Source: Bimuria novae-zelandiae CBS 107.79
Taxonomy: Eukaryota > Ascomycota > Dothideomycetes > Pleosporales > Didymosphaeriaceae
Reading direction: 5' to 3'
DNA: 44,156 nucleotides
Assembly (NCBI GenBank): GCA_010015655.1
Contig: ML976821.1
Span: 1-44,156, forward strand
Position numbers and translations under genes: made by a program. Of the stretch, positions 11,844 to 22,858 are shown piece by piece. Numbering within the stretch: the first letter of the stretch is position 1; each line of letters begins with the position of its first letter. The notes under the pieces are model-generated. The model saw only the letters and a list, made by a program, of their open reading frames with translations. It did no database searches and was not told the origin of the DNA.

Positions 11844-12295
11844 TGTTACGACCACGAACCCCACAAGGATGAAGATGCCAGACAATTACGCCAAGAGAGT
11901 AATTGTTAACAAAGTAGCAGAGTTAACGGGACCTAACAGGGCGCGGGGCAGCTTAGTTAGCAGTCACGTAACAAAGTCCCGCATAAAGGGAAGTCCTATA
12001 GGACTATCGTAGTCCCTGGGACTACAGGGCCTTGGCGGGACTACGAAGAAGGAATAGGCTAGTATATAGTGTGGCGACTTTCCTATTATTGTTTCCTTCC
12101 TCTTAGTTAACTTATATATCTTCTGTGCGAGTACGTTCTCCTATACAGACTAATAGTTATCTTATTTATTATAAGATTAGATTATCTAGCCGCGCTAAGT
12201 GTCGCATTAACTTGTACTACTAAATAATCCGTGAAGCACTACGATACCTTACCACCCTAACCTAGATTAGAATAAGGTATACGAGCCTTATAACA
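11844..12295 (+). repeat. element 2 5' LTR
   Basis: 452 bp, TGTTACGACC...TTATAACA. It includes a short hairpin GTAGTCCC-T-GGGACTAC (12009-12025). The differences I see from the 3' LTR are transitions, with equal length, as expected of RIP after insertion. Confidence 0.9.
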
Positions 12296-12316
12296 CTTTA
12301 ACTACCCTACGGTATA

Positions 12317-15300
12317 ATGGTAGGACCTAGTTCGACCACCGCAGCTCCGGCACCCAAGGAAAAGACCCTAGGAGAGATGGTTATCGAACAAGCGGCTTAA
12401 ATAGCCCAGTTACAGGAAATCATCAACCAGATAAGCGAAAAGATAAGCTAATGGGAAAATGCGAAACATTAACTAAAGGTCCTAAAGCCTAAACCCTATT
12501 TAGGAAAGGGTCACCCAGGAATATTCTTAACCTAGATAGAACTGTTCATCCGTTATAATCTAGGAAAGTTTAATATAGAACAAGATAAGATCCTAGTTAC
12601 CTATATAAACATACAAGACAAGGCAGCCGCGTAGGCTAGACTAATAATTAATAATTTCCTTAAGAATGGCAAATTAGAGGATTGTAGTTTAGACGCTACT
12701 AAAGACGCCTTTAAGGACTAGGAGTCTTTTCGTAAGGCCGTGAAAGGAATGTTCGGCACCATTAATAAAGGATATTAAGCCAAAATACGCCTCCAGCGCC
12801 TACGTCAGGAGAAATCGGCGGTACTCTATACACTAGAGTTTAAACAGATTATGGCAGAACTCAAAGGATAGGGAGAAGCCCTACTTATAATTACCTACTA
12901 TAACGGACTAAAAGAATTGGTTAAAGGCGAATTAGTCCACTAGGGAAAAGCAGACGACTTAGAAGAACTTATTAACAATATAATTAAAGTAGACAATCGC
13001 CTATACAAACGCAAGCTAGAAAAACAGCATGGTACTAGGCTACTTACTAGAAAAGAGAATTAATCCAGGCCCGCAGGAAGAGACCAGGACAGAGATATTA
13101 TTATAACTAATAAAGCCCGATAGTATAAAAAGAAGAACGGCAAGGGAAAACAGCCGTATAGACTAAAGAAGGGTTACTAGGGCAAGAACAGCATCTTGCA
13201 AAAAGAGCGAGAATAAAGGTTTAAAGACAAAGCCTGCCTCTAATATGGCAAGCCAGGCCACTTCGCTAAAGACTGCAACGATTAGGAGACTAAGGTTAAT
13301 ATAACTAACCTCCTACGAGTGGCTATAGCCACCCTTACGCTAGTAGAAGCCAACGGAGTAGATTTTACGCAGGAGATCCTAGAGCTAATAGAAGAGGAAG
13401 AAGAATAAAAGACCCTTCCTAAGTACTAGATCTTCTAAAGACTGGCTAACGACACCTACTATATGTGCAGTAGTGCGCTACATTAATCGTCTTAGTGTGA
13501 GGCAAAAGTAATTGTCCAAGGGGCACACGCATGGGACGCCTACTGGCTAGCGAAGAAACTATAGGGGCGCCCAAAACAATACCTACGCCAGATCACGATA
13601 CAGGAACGACATGAATACGCCATATAGTGGCAATGCACGCGTAAAGGATGCCAATAACACTCTAAGGCTAGAGTTAGGGCCTCCTATTTTCCAAGAGGTT
13701 CGGAATACTATAGGCTGAAGCAGAGCCAGTGCAGCGTGCCTAATAATTACCACGAGCACTTTCTAGCCTATTAGGCTAAGCACTATAAATAGAATAGTTA
13801 GCATTAATATTTTAACATTACCTATAAGCTACATAAGTAGTAAAAGTTCGAAACAGGCTAGTTCCCTTAAAGCTTAGACCCCCGCGACACTAGCATAATA
13901 ATAGGGAATACGTAGCTAAAAAGAGACGCGGACTACTTATTAATTAGGTAAAAATAATATAACCTACAGTGCTTCGCACACCTAAGCCTGCAGGAAGAGG
14001 CAGCCTCCTTAGACAGCTGTTTAGGGCATAATGCATTAGCCCAGAACGAATGCCTTACTCTAAATTGCCCGCAATATAGGAATTAAGGAGTATACAAATT
14101 TAATAGAATTGAAGAGACTTACGCCCTATATTAATAGCGATATAAGTAGTACTAAATTAAGGAAGTCTCCAAGCTATCTAAGGTCCAGGACTAGATTAAG
14201 GAAGCTAACACTAATTAGCCTAAAACCTTAGATAAAGGGTCTGATAATTTAAAAAACTAGATTGTTACTAGGCAACAAGCCACACTAGTAATAGTGCGAT
14301 TATTATAGCTTATTAAGTAGACACTCGCCGAGTTAAGAAGCGCTTAATTAAAGATATTACGGTGTATAGATATCGTGTTATAGCACTAATTAACCCAGGG
14401 GTAAACGCGTGTCTAATCGCCCTATAAGTAATTAAGAAGTATAATATGCTATATTATAATAAGAAAACACCGCTGCAAATGGGACTCGCGGACAGGACCT
14501 AATTATAAGGATATATTAATGGTTGGCTGCGCCTTAAGACGGCGCCGGTATAAGTTAACATAGATGGCCTAGAGAGCCGACACGTCTTCACCATCGCGGA
14601 GATGGGAGACATCGAAGCCATCGTTGGATACGAATGGCTAGAACAACACAATCCATAGATAGACTAGATTAAACGAACGATCCTTCCCCGGGACCCACTA
14701 GTAAAGGCTTAGGCGAGCCCTGGTAAGAGGGAAACTCCCTAACCTTAGACAAGAAAAAGGAGTCGACTATTTAGGATATAAGAAATATTAGTATACAAGA
14801 TAGACAGGATCTTAAAGTAATACCTAGGGCGGGTGCACTGCATATAGGTCCGGGAGACTAAGATAGTCCTAGATAACCCTAGTCTACCAGAAGAATATAA
14901 GGAATTCGCAGACCTATTTAAGGAATATAACGAGACTATCCTACCTAAACATAAGAAGTAGGATTACGAGATACCACTAGTAGAGAGAGCCAAGCTACGG
15001 CTAGAACGCCTAAGGCCCCTCACCTATAAATAAGAAAAAGAGTTAAAAGAGCTAATACAGAAGAATCTACGCTTAGGTAAATAGTAGCCTAGTTAGAGTC
15101 CTGTAGCCTTCCCTATACTCTTTATTCGCAAAAAAGACGGCAGGCTACGACTCTGTGTAGATTATAAATAGCTAAACGTCGTGACGATTAAGAATTGCTA
15201 CTTATTACTACTAATAACAGAGCTCATGGATAGACTCCGAGGAGCTAAATACTTCACGAAATTTAACGTCTAGGATAGATTCTATAGGATTCGAATTACG

Positions 15301-17808
15301 AAAGGGCACAAGTGGAAAACGGCGTTCCGCACACAATATAGCCTTTTCGAGTACACGGTTATGCCTATAGGGCTAACTAACACACCAGCAACCTTCCAGG
15401 AGTTAATAAATTAAGTACTATATAAATACTTAAACGTATTCTACACGGCGTACCTCGACGATATCTTGATATACTTACACGGAACCTTAGAAGAGCACAA
15501 AGGACATGTACGCAAAGTACTATAGAAATTATAAAAGTATTAATTACTCCTACACCCTAAGAAGTGCGAGTTCCATGTCACTAAGACGGAATATTTGGGA
15601 TTTGTAATATCCTAAAAAGGTGTTAAGATAGACCCAAAGAAGATCGCGACAATAGAAGAATAGCCACTATTATAATTAGTAAAAGACATCTAGTCTTTCT
15701 TAGGCTTTACTAACTTCTATCGTAAATTTATTAGGAACTACTTAAAGACAATCGCTCCGTTAACGGAACTTATAAAGATAGGGAAATAGTAACCTCTATA
15801 AAAGGCAGAAATAGTAGCTTTTAAGTAGCTTAAACGCCTATTCCTAACGGCACCCCTACTATAGATATACAACCCAGAGCGGCGACATCGCATCTACACG
15901 GATGCATCGAACTACGCGCTAGGGGCCATATTATTATAAGAATATAACGATAGTAAATAGAAACCCGTCTTCTATCACGCACGCAAGCTCTTAGGAGTAG
16001 AACTAAATTATAAGATTTATAACAAGGAGTTGCTCGCAATTATTAACTATTTTAAGCAATAAGAAGCGCAGCTTAAAGGAGTAAAGCACTAAATAAAGGT
16101 CTTTTTAGATTACCTTAACCTTACGCGCTTTACAACTATAAAGAAGCTTAATTAATAACAGGCTAGATAGTTAGAATAGATGGCAGAATTTGACTTCCGT
16201 ATTACCTATTTACCTAGTAACTCGAACGCCGCAGCAGACGCACTTAGTAGGCGTTTAGATCTTATAAAAGAAGATAATAGAAGTAACTATGTTATAATCC
16301 TAACCTACGCGAAGGACAGAACTCTTTGCTATAATAAGATATAACTTACGCTAGCACTAGAAGCACGGCGCGCGGATCTTACCTATTATAGGCTAGCTAT
16401 AAAAGAGATATAGGATTATAGTAGGCTTAAGGATAAGGACCGCCAAGCGTATAATCTTTACTAAGCCACGAAATTAATAGCACGGGACTATTAAAACTAT
16501 ATCTAAATTAGCGAGCAGATAGCTCCGCTGCTAATTAAAAAACTACACGAAGATAAGGATTAGGGACACCTAAGGATTACTAAAACGACGCGTTAAATCG
16601 CGAACGAATATACCATCCCTAGGCTACGCTAGGCGGTACAAAAGGTTTTAGGTAACTATTTAGCCTGTTATAAGAATAAGCCTAAGAGACATAAGCCTTA
16701 TAGCCTTTTATAACTACTACAGCCGCCCCTAAGACTATAGTTAAGCGTGACTATAGACTTTATCGTAAAGCTACCGGCATTACTAGCACCAAGGAACAAG
16801 AATCTCTATAACTCGATCTTGGTCATGATCTATCGACTTACTAAGAAATCGAGGTTTGTGCCAATTAGGGAAGCTATGCTAGCAGAAGAACTAGCCTATA
16901 TAGTAGAATAAGAACTAATATCACAGGTTAGACAACCTAATAAGTTTATCACAGACAGGGCCAAGATATTCACATCATTATACTAGACCACGTTTATAGC
17001 TAAATTAGGGATTAAGTATAAGCTCACGATGAGCTTCTATCCTAAAATAGATAGCTAAACTAAGCGAACAAACTAAACGTTAGAATAGTATCTCTAGATA
17101 TATATAAATAAGCTTTAAGATAACTAGGTTAAGCTATTGCCAACGGCCTAGCTGGCATACAATAGCGCAAGATCGGCGACTACGGGGTACTCGCCATATT
17201 ACGCCAACCATGGATGTGAGCCAACGACTTACCAGGATCTATTAGACATCTAGAGTATTGCAAAGAACGCAGCCGACAAGGCTAAACTTATGTAGGACCT
17301 ATATAAAATACTACACAAGAATATTGCGCAACGTAACAAATAAATAGCGCGATAAGTAAATAAGAAAAGGATTATAGAACTAACCTTTAAAGAGGGGGAT
17401 AGAGTCCTCCTCTCGCGAAAAAATCTTAAGACAACAAGGCTAAGTAAAAAACTAAATAACCTTTAAAAGGGACTATTTGAAATCTAAGAGGTTAGGGGAC
17501 TAGTTAATTTTAAACTATAGCTACCTATAGATACACGGATCCACCCGGTCTTCCACAAGTTATTATTAGAACTAGCACCACCAGACGCCAAACTAGAAAC
17601 CTAGCTCGAACTTGAAGATAAGGAGTACGAGGTCGAAGCTATTAAGGACCTATAAAAAATTGGGCGTTAGTACAAGTATCTAGTAAAGTGGGAAGGATGG
17701 CCAGAGAACCATAATACGTAGGAACTAGTATAAAACCTTACGAACTATAAGACAGCGCTAGAGAGGTTCCACGAGGAATATCCAAAGGCGCCGCAATTGG
17801 ATTAGTAA
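12317..17808 (+). pseudogene. element 2 gag-pol polyprotein (degenerate)
   Basis: It starts MVGPSSTTAAPAP at 12317. The gag nucleocapsid zinc knuckle is CL-YGKPGHFAKDC (about 13231-13275), with the second Cys now Tyr. The likely protease core ALINPGVNACLIA (about 14385-14425) has Asn where the catalytic Asp is expected. RT has [10 protein letters not shown] near 15310, [11 protein letters not shown] near 15375 and an intact YLDD (15451-15462). RNase H runs about 15800-16250 and the integrase about 16510-17340. A C-terminal chromodomain (KYLVKWEGWPENHNT, 17670-17715) is followed by FHEEYPKAP. Numerous TAG/TAA codons stand at expected Gln/Trp sites. The region between the knuckle and the protease (13400-14330) is long and I recognise no domain in it. 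Confidence 0.85.
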
Positions 17809-17892
17809 GGAACTTAGAAAAGTTAAAGGATACGGAAGGATTAAAAGGAATAAATAAGTTAGCCTATAATTAGCCTAAGTTAGCCTATAGAG

Positions 17893-18331
17893 GTGCATGT
17901 AGCAACGGTTCGCGAAAGCTAGTACCTTTTAAATTCTCCTCTTATTACTCTAACGCCTTAATTGTATTAGTAACGCGTAAGTTATGCTAGGTATAGTTAT
18001 ACTCCTTCTCCTTTATCTCTACTAACTCTCGCTTAAGACGCGTGGTCTTAAGAGTAGCCTAAGCTTAACGCTCTTTTACTTAAAAAAGGGCAAGACGCTT
18101 TTCGCGCTTATCTTTCTAAACACGCTCTTAATCCTTCTTAGGAATCTATAGACTATATTTAGTATAGGTAGCGAGACAGCCCGCACACTACCTAGAGGCA
18201 GTGTTAATAAAATATTATAACTTCTTCTTCTAATAACGCTTATAACTAGACGCTATTTTTAGGCCTTAAGCTTCTACCTTTTGCGCACGAGCACGACGGG
18301 TTGCTAAGGATAAATAAGAGGTTCTTGGCAT
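17893..18331 (-). pseudogene. antisense Zn2Cys6-like gene of Ty3 element 2
   Basis: A minus-strand frame starts at ATG 18331 (MPRTSYLSLATRRARAQK) and runs to a stop near 17893, convergent with pol. It shows Cys/Tyr at CX2CX6CX8CX2CX6C, exactly the spacing in element 4, with the shared words NTAS and CAGC. Two positions are still Cys and four read Tyr, consistent with RIP of TGY. A Lys/Glu/Arg-rich helical region follows (KDKREKRLAL, KTTRLKRELVEIKEKEY). Several in-frame TAA/TAG at likely Gln/Arg/Trp positions show it is dead. A TATA box lies 64-71 bp upstream of the ATG. In ordinary fungal proteins this cluster binds DNA in transcription factors; what it does in a retrotransposon is unknown. 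Confidence 0.65.
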
Positions 18332-18394
18332 AGTTAGTAAGGTAAGGGGAATTAAGGAGAGGCTACGGCCTGCCTTAAGACGTAAGGGGACGCA

Positions 18395-18402
18395 CTTTTA
18401 TA
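18395..18402 (-). promoter_or_regulatory. TATA box of the element 2 antisense gene
   Basis: The minus strand reads TATAAAAG, followed downstream by a GC-richer leader (TGCGTCCCC) and the ATG at 18331. This suggests an internal antisense promoter independent of the LTRs. Element 4 has the same arrangement. Confidence 0.5.
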
Positions 18403-18479
18403 GTAATTAGCACTAACGCGCTAATAATATAGCACAGCGAAGTAAGGTATTAGGATAATAACCTTAAAGAAGGGGATAG

Positions 18480-18931
18480 TGTTACGACCACAAACCCTAT
18501 AAGAATAAAAATGCTAGATAATTACGCCAAGAGAGTAATTATTAACAAAGTAGTAAAGTTAACGGGACCTAATAAGGCGCGGGGTAGCTTAGTTAGTAGT
18601 TACGTAACGAAGTCCTGCATAAAGGGAAGTCCTATGGGACTACCGTAGTCCCTGGGACTACAGGGCCTTGGCGGGACTACAAAGAAGGAATAGGCTAGTA
18701 TATAGTATGGCGACTTTCCTATTGTTGTTTCCTTCCTCGTAGTTAACTTATATATCTTCTGTGCGAGTACGTTCTCCTATACAGACTAATAGTTATCTTA
18801 TTTATTATAAGATTAGATTGTCTAGCCGCGCTAAGTGTCGCATCAACTTGTACTACTAAATAATCCGTGAAGCACCACGATACCTTACCGCCCTAACCCG
18901 GATTGGAATAAGGTGTGAGAGCCTCATAACA
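18480..18931 (+). repeat. element 2 3' LTR
   Basis: 452 bp, TGTTACGACC...CTCATAACA, followed by the TATAA duplication. The hairpin GTAGTCCC-T-GGGACTAC recurs at 18645-18661. Confidence 0.92.
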
Positions 18932-20639
18932 TATAACTTTTAAATTACTTACCTAGTAGGAACAGCTAATAGAGTGGTAGACGCCCTTAGTAGATAATCT
19001 AACCTTATAGAAGAAGAAGGTAACGTTAATCATGACACTATTCTTATAAAGGTAAAAGATAGGACGCTGCACTATAATAAAACGTAGCTCGCGCCTATGC
19101 TAGAAGTATAACGCATAGACCTTACCTATTATAAACCTTTTATAGCTAATTTCTAAGACTATAAAAAGCTTATAGGCGATAATTAACACGCGTATAACTT
19201 AGACTAGGCTTTAAAATTATCTACGCGCGATTATAGGAATAAGGTATAAATAAGTAATTAAGTAGCACTACTATTAGTTAAGAGACTATATAAAGATAAG
19301 AAATACGAATACTTAGGAATTATAAAAATAACGTGCTAAGTCGCGAATAAATACGCTATTCCTAGACTATAGCAGGTAGTATAAAAGGTAGTAGGTAACT
19401 ATTTAGCATGTTACTAAAATAAGCTTAAGAGATATACGTCCTATAGCCTTTATAACTACTATAACCTCCCCCACGACTATAGTCTAGTATAACTATAGAC
19501 TTTATTATAAAACACCTAGCGTTACTAATACTAGGGAATAAACGCCTCTATAACTTTATTTTAGTTATAATTTATTAACTAACTAAGGAATTAAGATTTA
19601 TGCTAATTAGGGAAGCTATATTAGTAAAAAAAAAACTAGCCTATATAGTAAAATAAGAACTTATATCTTGGACTAGATAACTAGACAAGTTTATTACTAA
19701 TAGAGCTAAGATATTTACATTTTTGTATTAGACTACGTTTACCGCTACACTAGGTATTAAGCATAAGCTTATGACGAGCTTTTACCTAGAGATAGATAGA
19801 TAAATAGAGCAAACTAACTAATTACTAAATTAATATCTTTAGATATATGTAAATAAGGTATAAAATAATTAGGTTAAGCTACTACTAATAGCTTAACTAG
19901 CATATAATAGCGCAAGATTAGCGACTATAAGATATTCGCTATACTACGCCAACCACAGATACGAGCCAATTACTCACTAAAATCTATTAGATATTAAAAG
20001 TATTATAAAGGATGCAGCTAAAAAGGTAGAACTTATAAAGAATTTATATAAGACGCTACGTAAAAACATTGCCTAGTAGAATATATAAATAGCGAAGAAC
20101 GCGAATAAAAAAAGGATTAAGGGACTAACCTTTAAGAAGAGGGATAGAGTTTTCCTTGCTTAAAATCTTTTTTAAGATAATATAGCAAAGTAAGAAACTA
20201 AATAACTTTTAAAAAAGACTATTTAAAATTTAAAAAGTTAAAGGCCTAGTTAATTTTAAACTATAGTTACCTATAGATACATGTATACACCTAGTTTTCT
20301 ATAAGTTATTACTAAACTAGCACCAGTAGCCGCTAAATTAAAGTTATACTTAGAATTTAAGAATAAAGAGTACGAGGTTAAAGTAATTAAAGGTCCACGG
20401 AAAATTAGACGTTAGTATAAGTATCTAGTAAAATAGGAAGGATGGCTAAAGAGCTATAATACGTAAAAACTAATAAAAAATCTTACTAACTACAATGCAG
20501 TACTAGAGGATTTCTATAAAAAAAAACCTAGAAATACTAGACTAAGGAACTAGGATAATAGTAAGATAAAATTATTTTAAAAGTTAAAAAGAAGCTGTGT
20601 TATAGCTAACTAAATAGTAAGGGTTAGCTTAGCAAGACT

Positions 20640-21120
20640 AGCGGGCTAAGCAGGGAAGCTAAATTTTTATTTAGCTTTTTTAAAGTAGCGCTTTTAATAA
20701 TAATTACCTCCTTAGTATGCTTTGCGTTAAAAGCTAACTATTTTAATAAACGCTCTTCTTTTACACGAGCTATATATAGAGTTTTAAACGCGGCATCCTA
20801 CTCTTTTCGCGCCTCTAGTATCTACGCATCTAATTTTTATTTTTTAGCTACTAGATAAGAAAACTTATTACGAGTAATAGCCACGTTATACTAAGCGTCC
20901 CTTATTAGGCACTTACTATACTTCCTAAAATAAATAGACACTTTATAAACCCGCAAGTAGGCCTCATAGTTTAAGTACTTTAATACTATAATAGTTCTAT
21001 ATATCTTAATAGTAATAATAAGCTTATAGCGGTAATAAGTGCTAGTCGAATAGTTAGCAGGAATAACTTTTTAAAAAGAAAAACTAAAAAAGAAAATAGT
21101 ATTATAAATTAAGATAAAAA
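20640..21120 (-). pseudogene. degenerate antisense ORF of Ty3 element 3
   Basis: On the minus strand one frame reads YEAYLRVYKVSIYFRKYSKC (around 20945-20890), then a Lys/Glu-rich segment with KKVLxxKLD-like and ARKE words down to about 20700. Several Tyr could be former Cys, but I could not fit a clean Zn2Cys6 spacing. Position and orientation match the antisense genes of elements 1, 2 and 4. I treat it as a probable, heavily decayed homologue or analogue. Confidence 0.35.
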
Positions 21121-21205
21121 GAAGGGAATAGACACTTAATAAAACTAGTAATTAAAAAAACCTTAATAAGGCACGCTAAGGAGCTAGCCCTATAATTATA
21201 TAACT

Positions 21206-21238
21206 ACTTAGTTACTTAGTAGTACTAAGTAACTAAGT
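21206..21238. repeat. 16-bp inverted repeat in element 3 LTR
   Basis: ACTTAGTTACTTAGTA, one base, then its exact reverse complement. A second, slightly diverged copy of the hairpin (about 21251-21283) follows. It lies in the upstream half of the LTR, where element 2 has its own GTAGTCCC hairpin. Confidence 0.8.
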
Positions 21239-21525
21239 AATACACGTGACTGCTTAGTTAATTAGTAGTACTAAGTAGCTAAGTAGGCTAAGGATATATA
21301 CTAGATAATTTCCTATATTATACTTTTTATAGTTAACTTATATATCTTCTGTGCGAGTACGTTCTCTTATATAAACTAATAGTTATCTTATTTATTATAA
21401 GATTAAATTATATAGCTACGCGCTAAGTGTCGTATTAACTTATACTACTAAATAATTTGTAAACTGCTACTTTATCCTTACCGCCCTAACCTAGACCGGA
21501 CCTAAGGTGTGAGCGCCTCATAATA

Positions 21526-22858
21526 GCAAAGGCTGTTCTTTGCTTCTATAAAAAAACTTATAAATCTATAGATAATAGTAGATAAATTAGTGCATAATAT
21601 AGCTAGGATACGTGTAGTTTTTAAGCGGAGATATAGTATAAGCTAGGCCTAGTTAGTTAATTAAAAGGGGTTAATTCCGGGCTAAGGCCAAAAGTAGGAA
21701 CGGGAACAGGCCAAACCGCGGGAAAATCACGAATGGGGCCCCATTCGTGAGGGTCGCGTGGAGGTAGGTAGGTACAAGGTCGGTTAAGACTGTTCTATTA
21801 GGTATCGTCTTGGTCATGTGTGTTACCCCGTCATGGGCAATACAATGGCCAAATTGCAGCTTCACGAGACCTTATGATACCCCAGGATTAGCCATACAAA
21901 TGCAGTAGATCAAAAGAACCACACATGAATATAACAATCCTCTTCCTTGAACCTTGGAATGAACTCTTCCACGTGATTTGAATGGCTCTTGACCGAAAAC
22001 GTTCCTACGTGAGATAATGTTCTCGTTTCCGTGGCGATCCGAAGACATACTTGAGTACTCTATTGATCATTGCACTTATAACACCCAAAAGGTTAAATTG
22101 ACACTCACTCTGGAAAGATGCGCACAGCAAAAACTGAGTCGAGCTAGACCGACAACAACGACGGGCGGAAAGGACTTGGTCACTGACATGTGCTTCACGT
22201 GGGGGAAAGAAACACTGCGCTAACATGCTTGCCATGCATTACAAAGCGGCACAGAACTCGGTCGGTGTTATTATGAGACAGGGTTGGCCCTGCGCGACGA
22301 GAGCTTCGGTGCCGCCGACACGTGGAAAGTTGTGTGCGTTATGCCCATCGCCTTGAAATATACTATTCTTTCCTCGGCAACAACCACACCCATTGTAGTT
22401 TTTGGAAGCGGCTACATGTAAGCCAGACGTTGTTCGCTCGCCAAAGCACACGTGGATCTACCCCGGATTGCCGAGCGCGCGAAGTGGAGCAGGGCAACGT
22501 CACTTGTCAAGGTTGCTGAATTCAAGCTTTCCCTAGTGCTGCCATCGGTCCTTCTACACCCCTGCCAACAGCACCGTTGCCATGTGTACGAGTCGAAAAT
22601 TCTCCACCTTTCTAGGGCGGTTGGGCATGGACAACTCCTCTACACTCGTGTCGTCCTCGACGAGTAAGAACAAACGGTATTGTGGGACGAAACGATTAAT
22701 AGCAGCCAGGACGACCGCAGCACATCGCCAGCGAACAACAGACGGCTTCCTACCGCCGCTTCACGAAGCTTGCGAAGCTCCACAGTTGACAGCAGACGGC
22801 ACGAACCAGACGTTATGGAGCGGCGGAACCGAGAGACAGCTTGAGCCATCACCCAATC
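21526..22858. other. transition from repeat block to gene island; no gene recognised
   Basis: From about 21660 the composition changes abruptly from TA-rich to ordinary fungal DNA. Short ORFs exist on both strands (for example 22017-22223 + and 22005-22235 -), but none has a recognisable domain or convincing splice structure. The last few hundred bases are the presumed promoter and 5' UTR of the membrane-protein gene starting at 22859. Confidence 0.5.
21727..21750. promoter_or_regulatory. 24-bp perfect palindrome
   Basis: The half-site TCACGAATGGGG is followed directly by its exact reverse complement. It sits in GC-rich DNA at the left edge of the gene island. It could be a dimeric protein-binding site or a remnant of a transposon end. 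The word pair CACGAATG/CATTCGTG also forms a hairpin in both LTRs of element 4. Confidence 0.6.

Larger units (their letters stand above)
11844..18931 (+). mobile_element. complete Ty3/gypsy chromodomain element 2 (7088 bp), RIP-degraded
   Basis: It has two 452-bp LTRs (11844-12295 and 18480-18931), a TATAA target duplication on both sides (11839-11843 and 18932-18936) and a polypurine tract AAGAAGGGGATAG directly before the 3' LTR. Internal order on +: gag, protease, RT, RNase H, integrase, chromodomain. An antisense gene (17893-18331) lies between pol and the 3' LTR. It is inserted in the RNase H region of the related element 3. Confidence 0.92.
18932..21525 (+). mobile_element. Ty3/gypsy element 3, 3' part with 3' LTR, RIP-degraded
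   Basis: This continues the RNase H frame interrupted at 11843 (ITYLVGTANRVVDALS), then the integrase (about 19260-20100) and a degenerate chromodomain (about 20370-20500, KYLVK-EGWLKSYNT). An antisense-coding stretch (20640-21120) and a 3' LTR (about 21129-21525) follow. The 3' half of the LTR is clearly related to the element 2 LTR, so the two elements are relatives. The LTR start is an estimate from the purine run AAAAAGAAGGGAA. Element 3 is older than element 2, which sits inside it. Confidence 0.75.

Noticed and set aside
15830..16039. 69-codon minus-strand frame
   Set aside because: Antisense shadow of element 2 RNase H; no motif and no promoter.
22005..22519. Overlapping small ORFs on both strands upstream of the membrane-protein gene
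   Set aside because: No domain, no signal peptide and no plausible splice structure; expected by chance in GC-balanced DNA.
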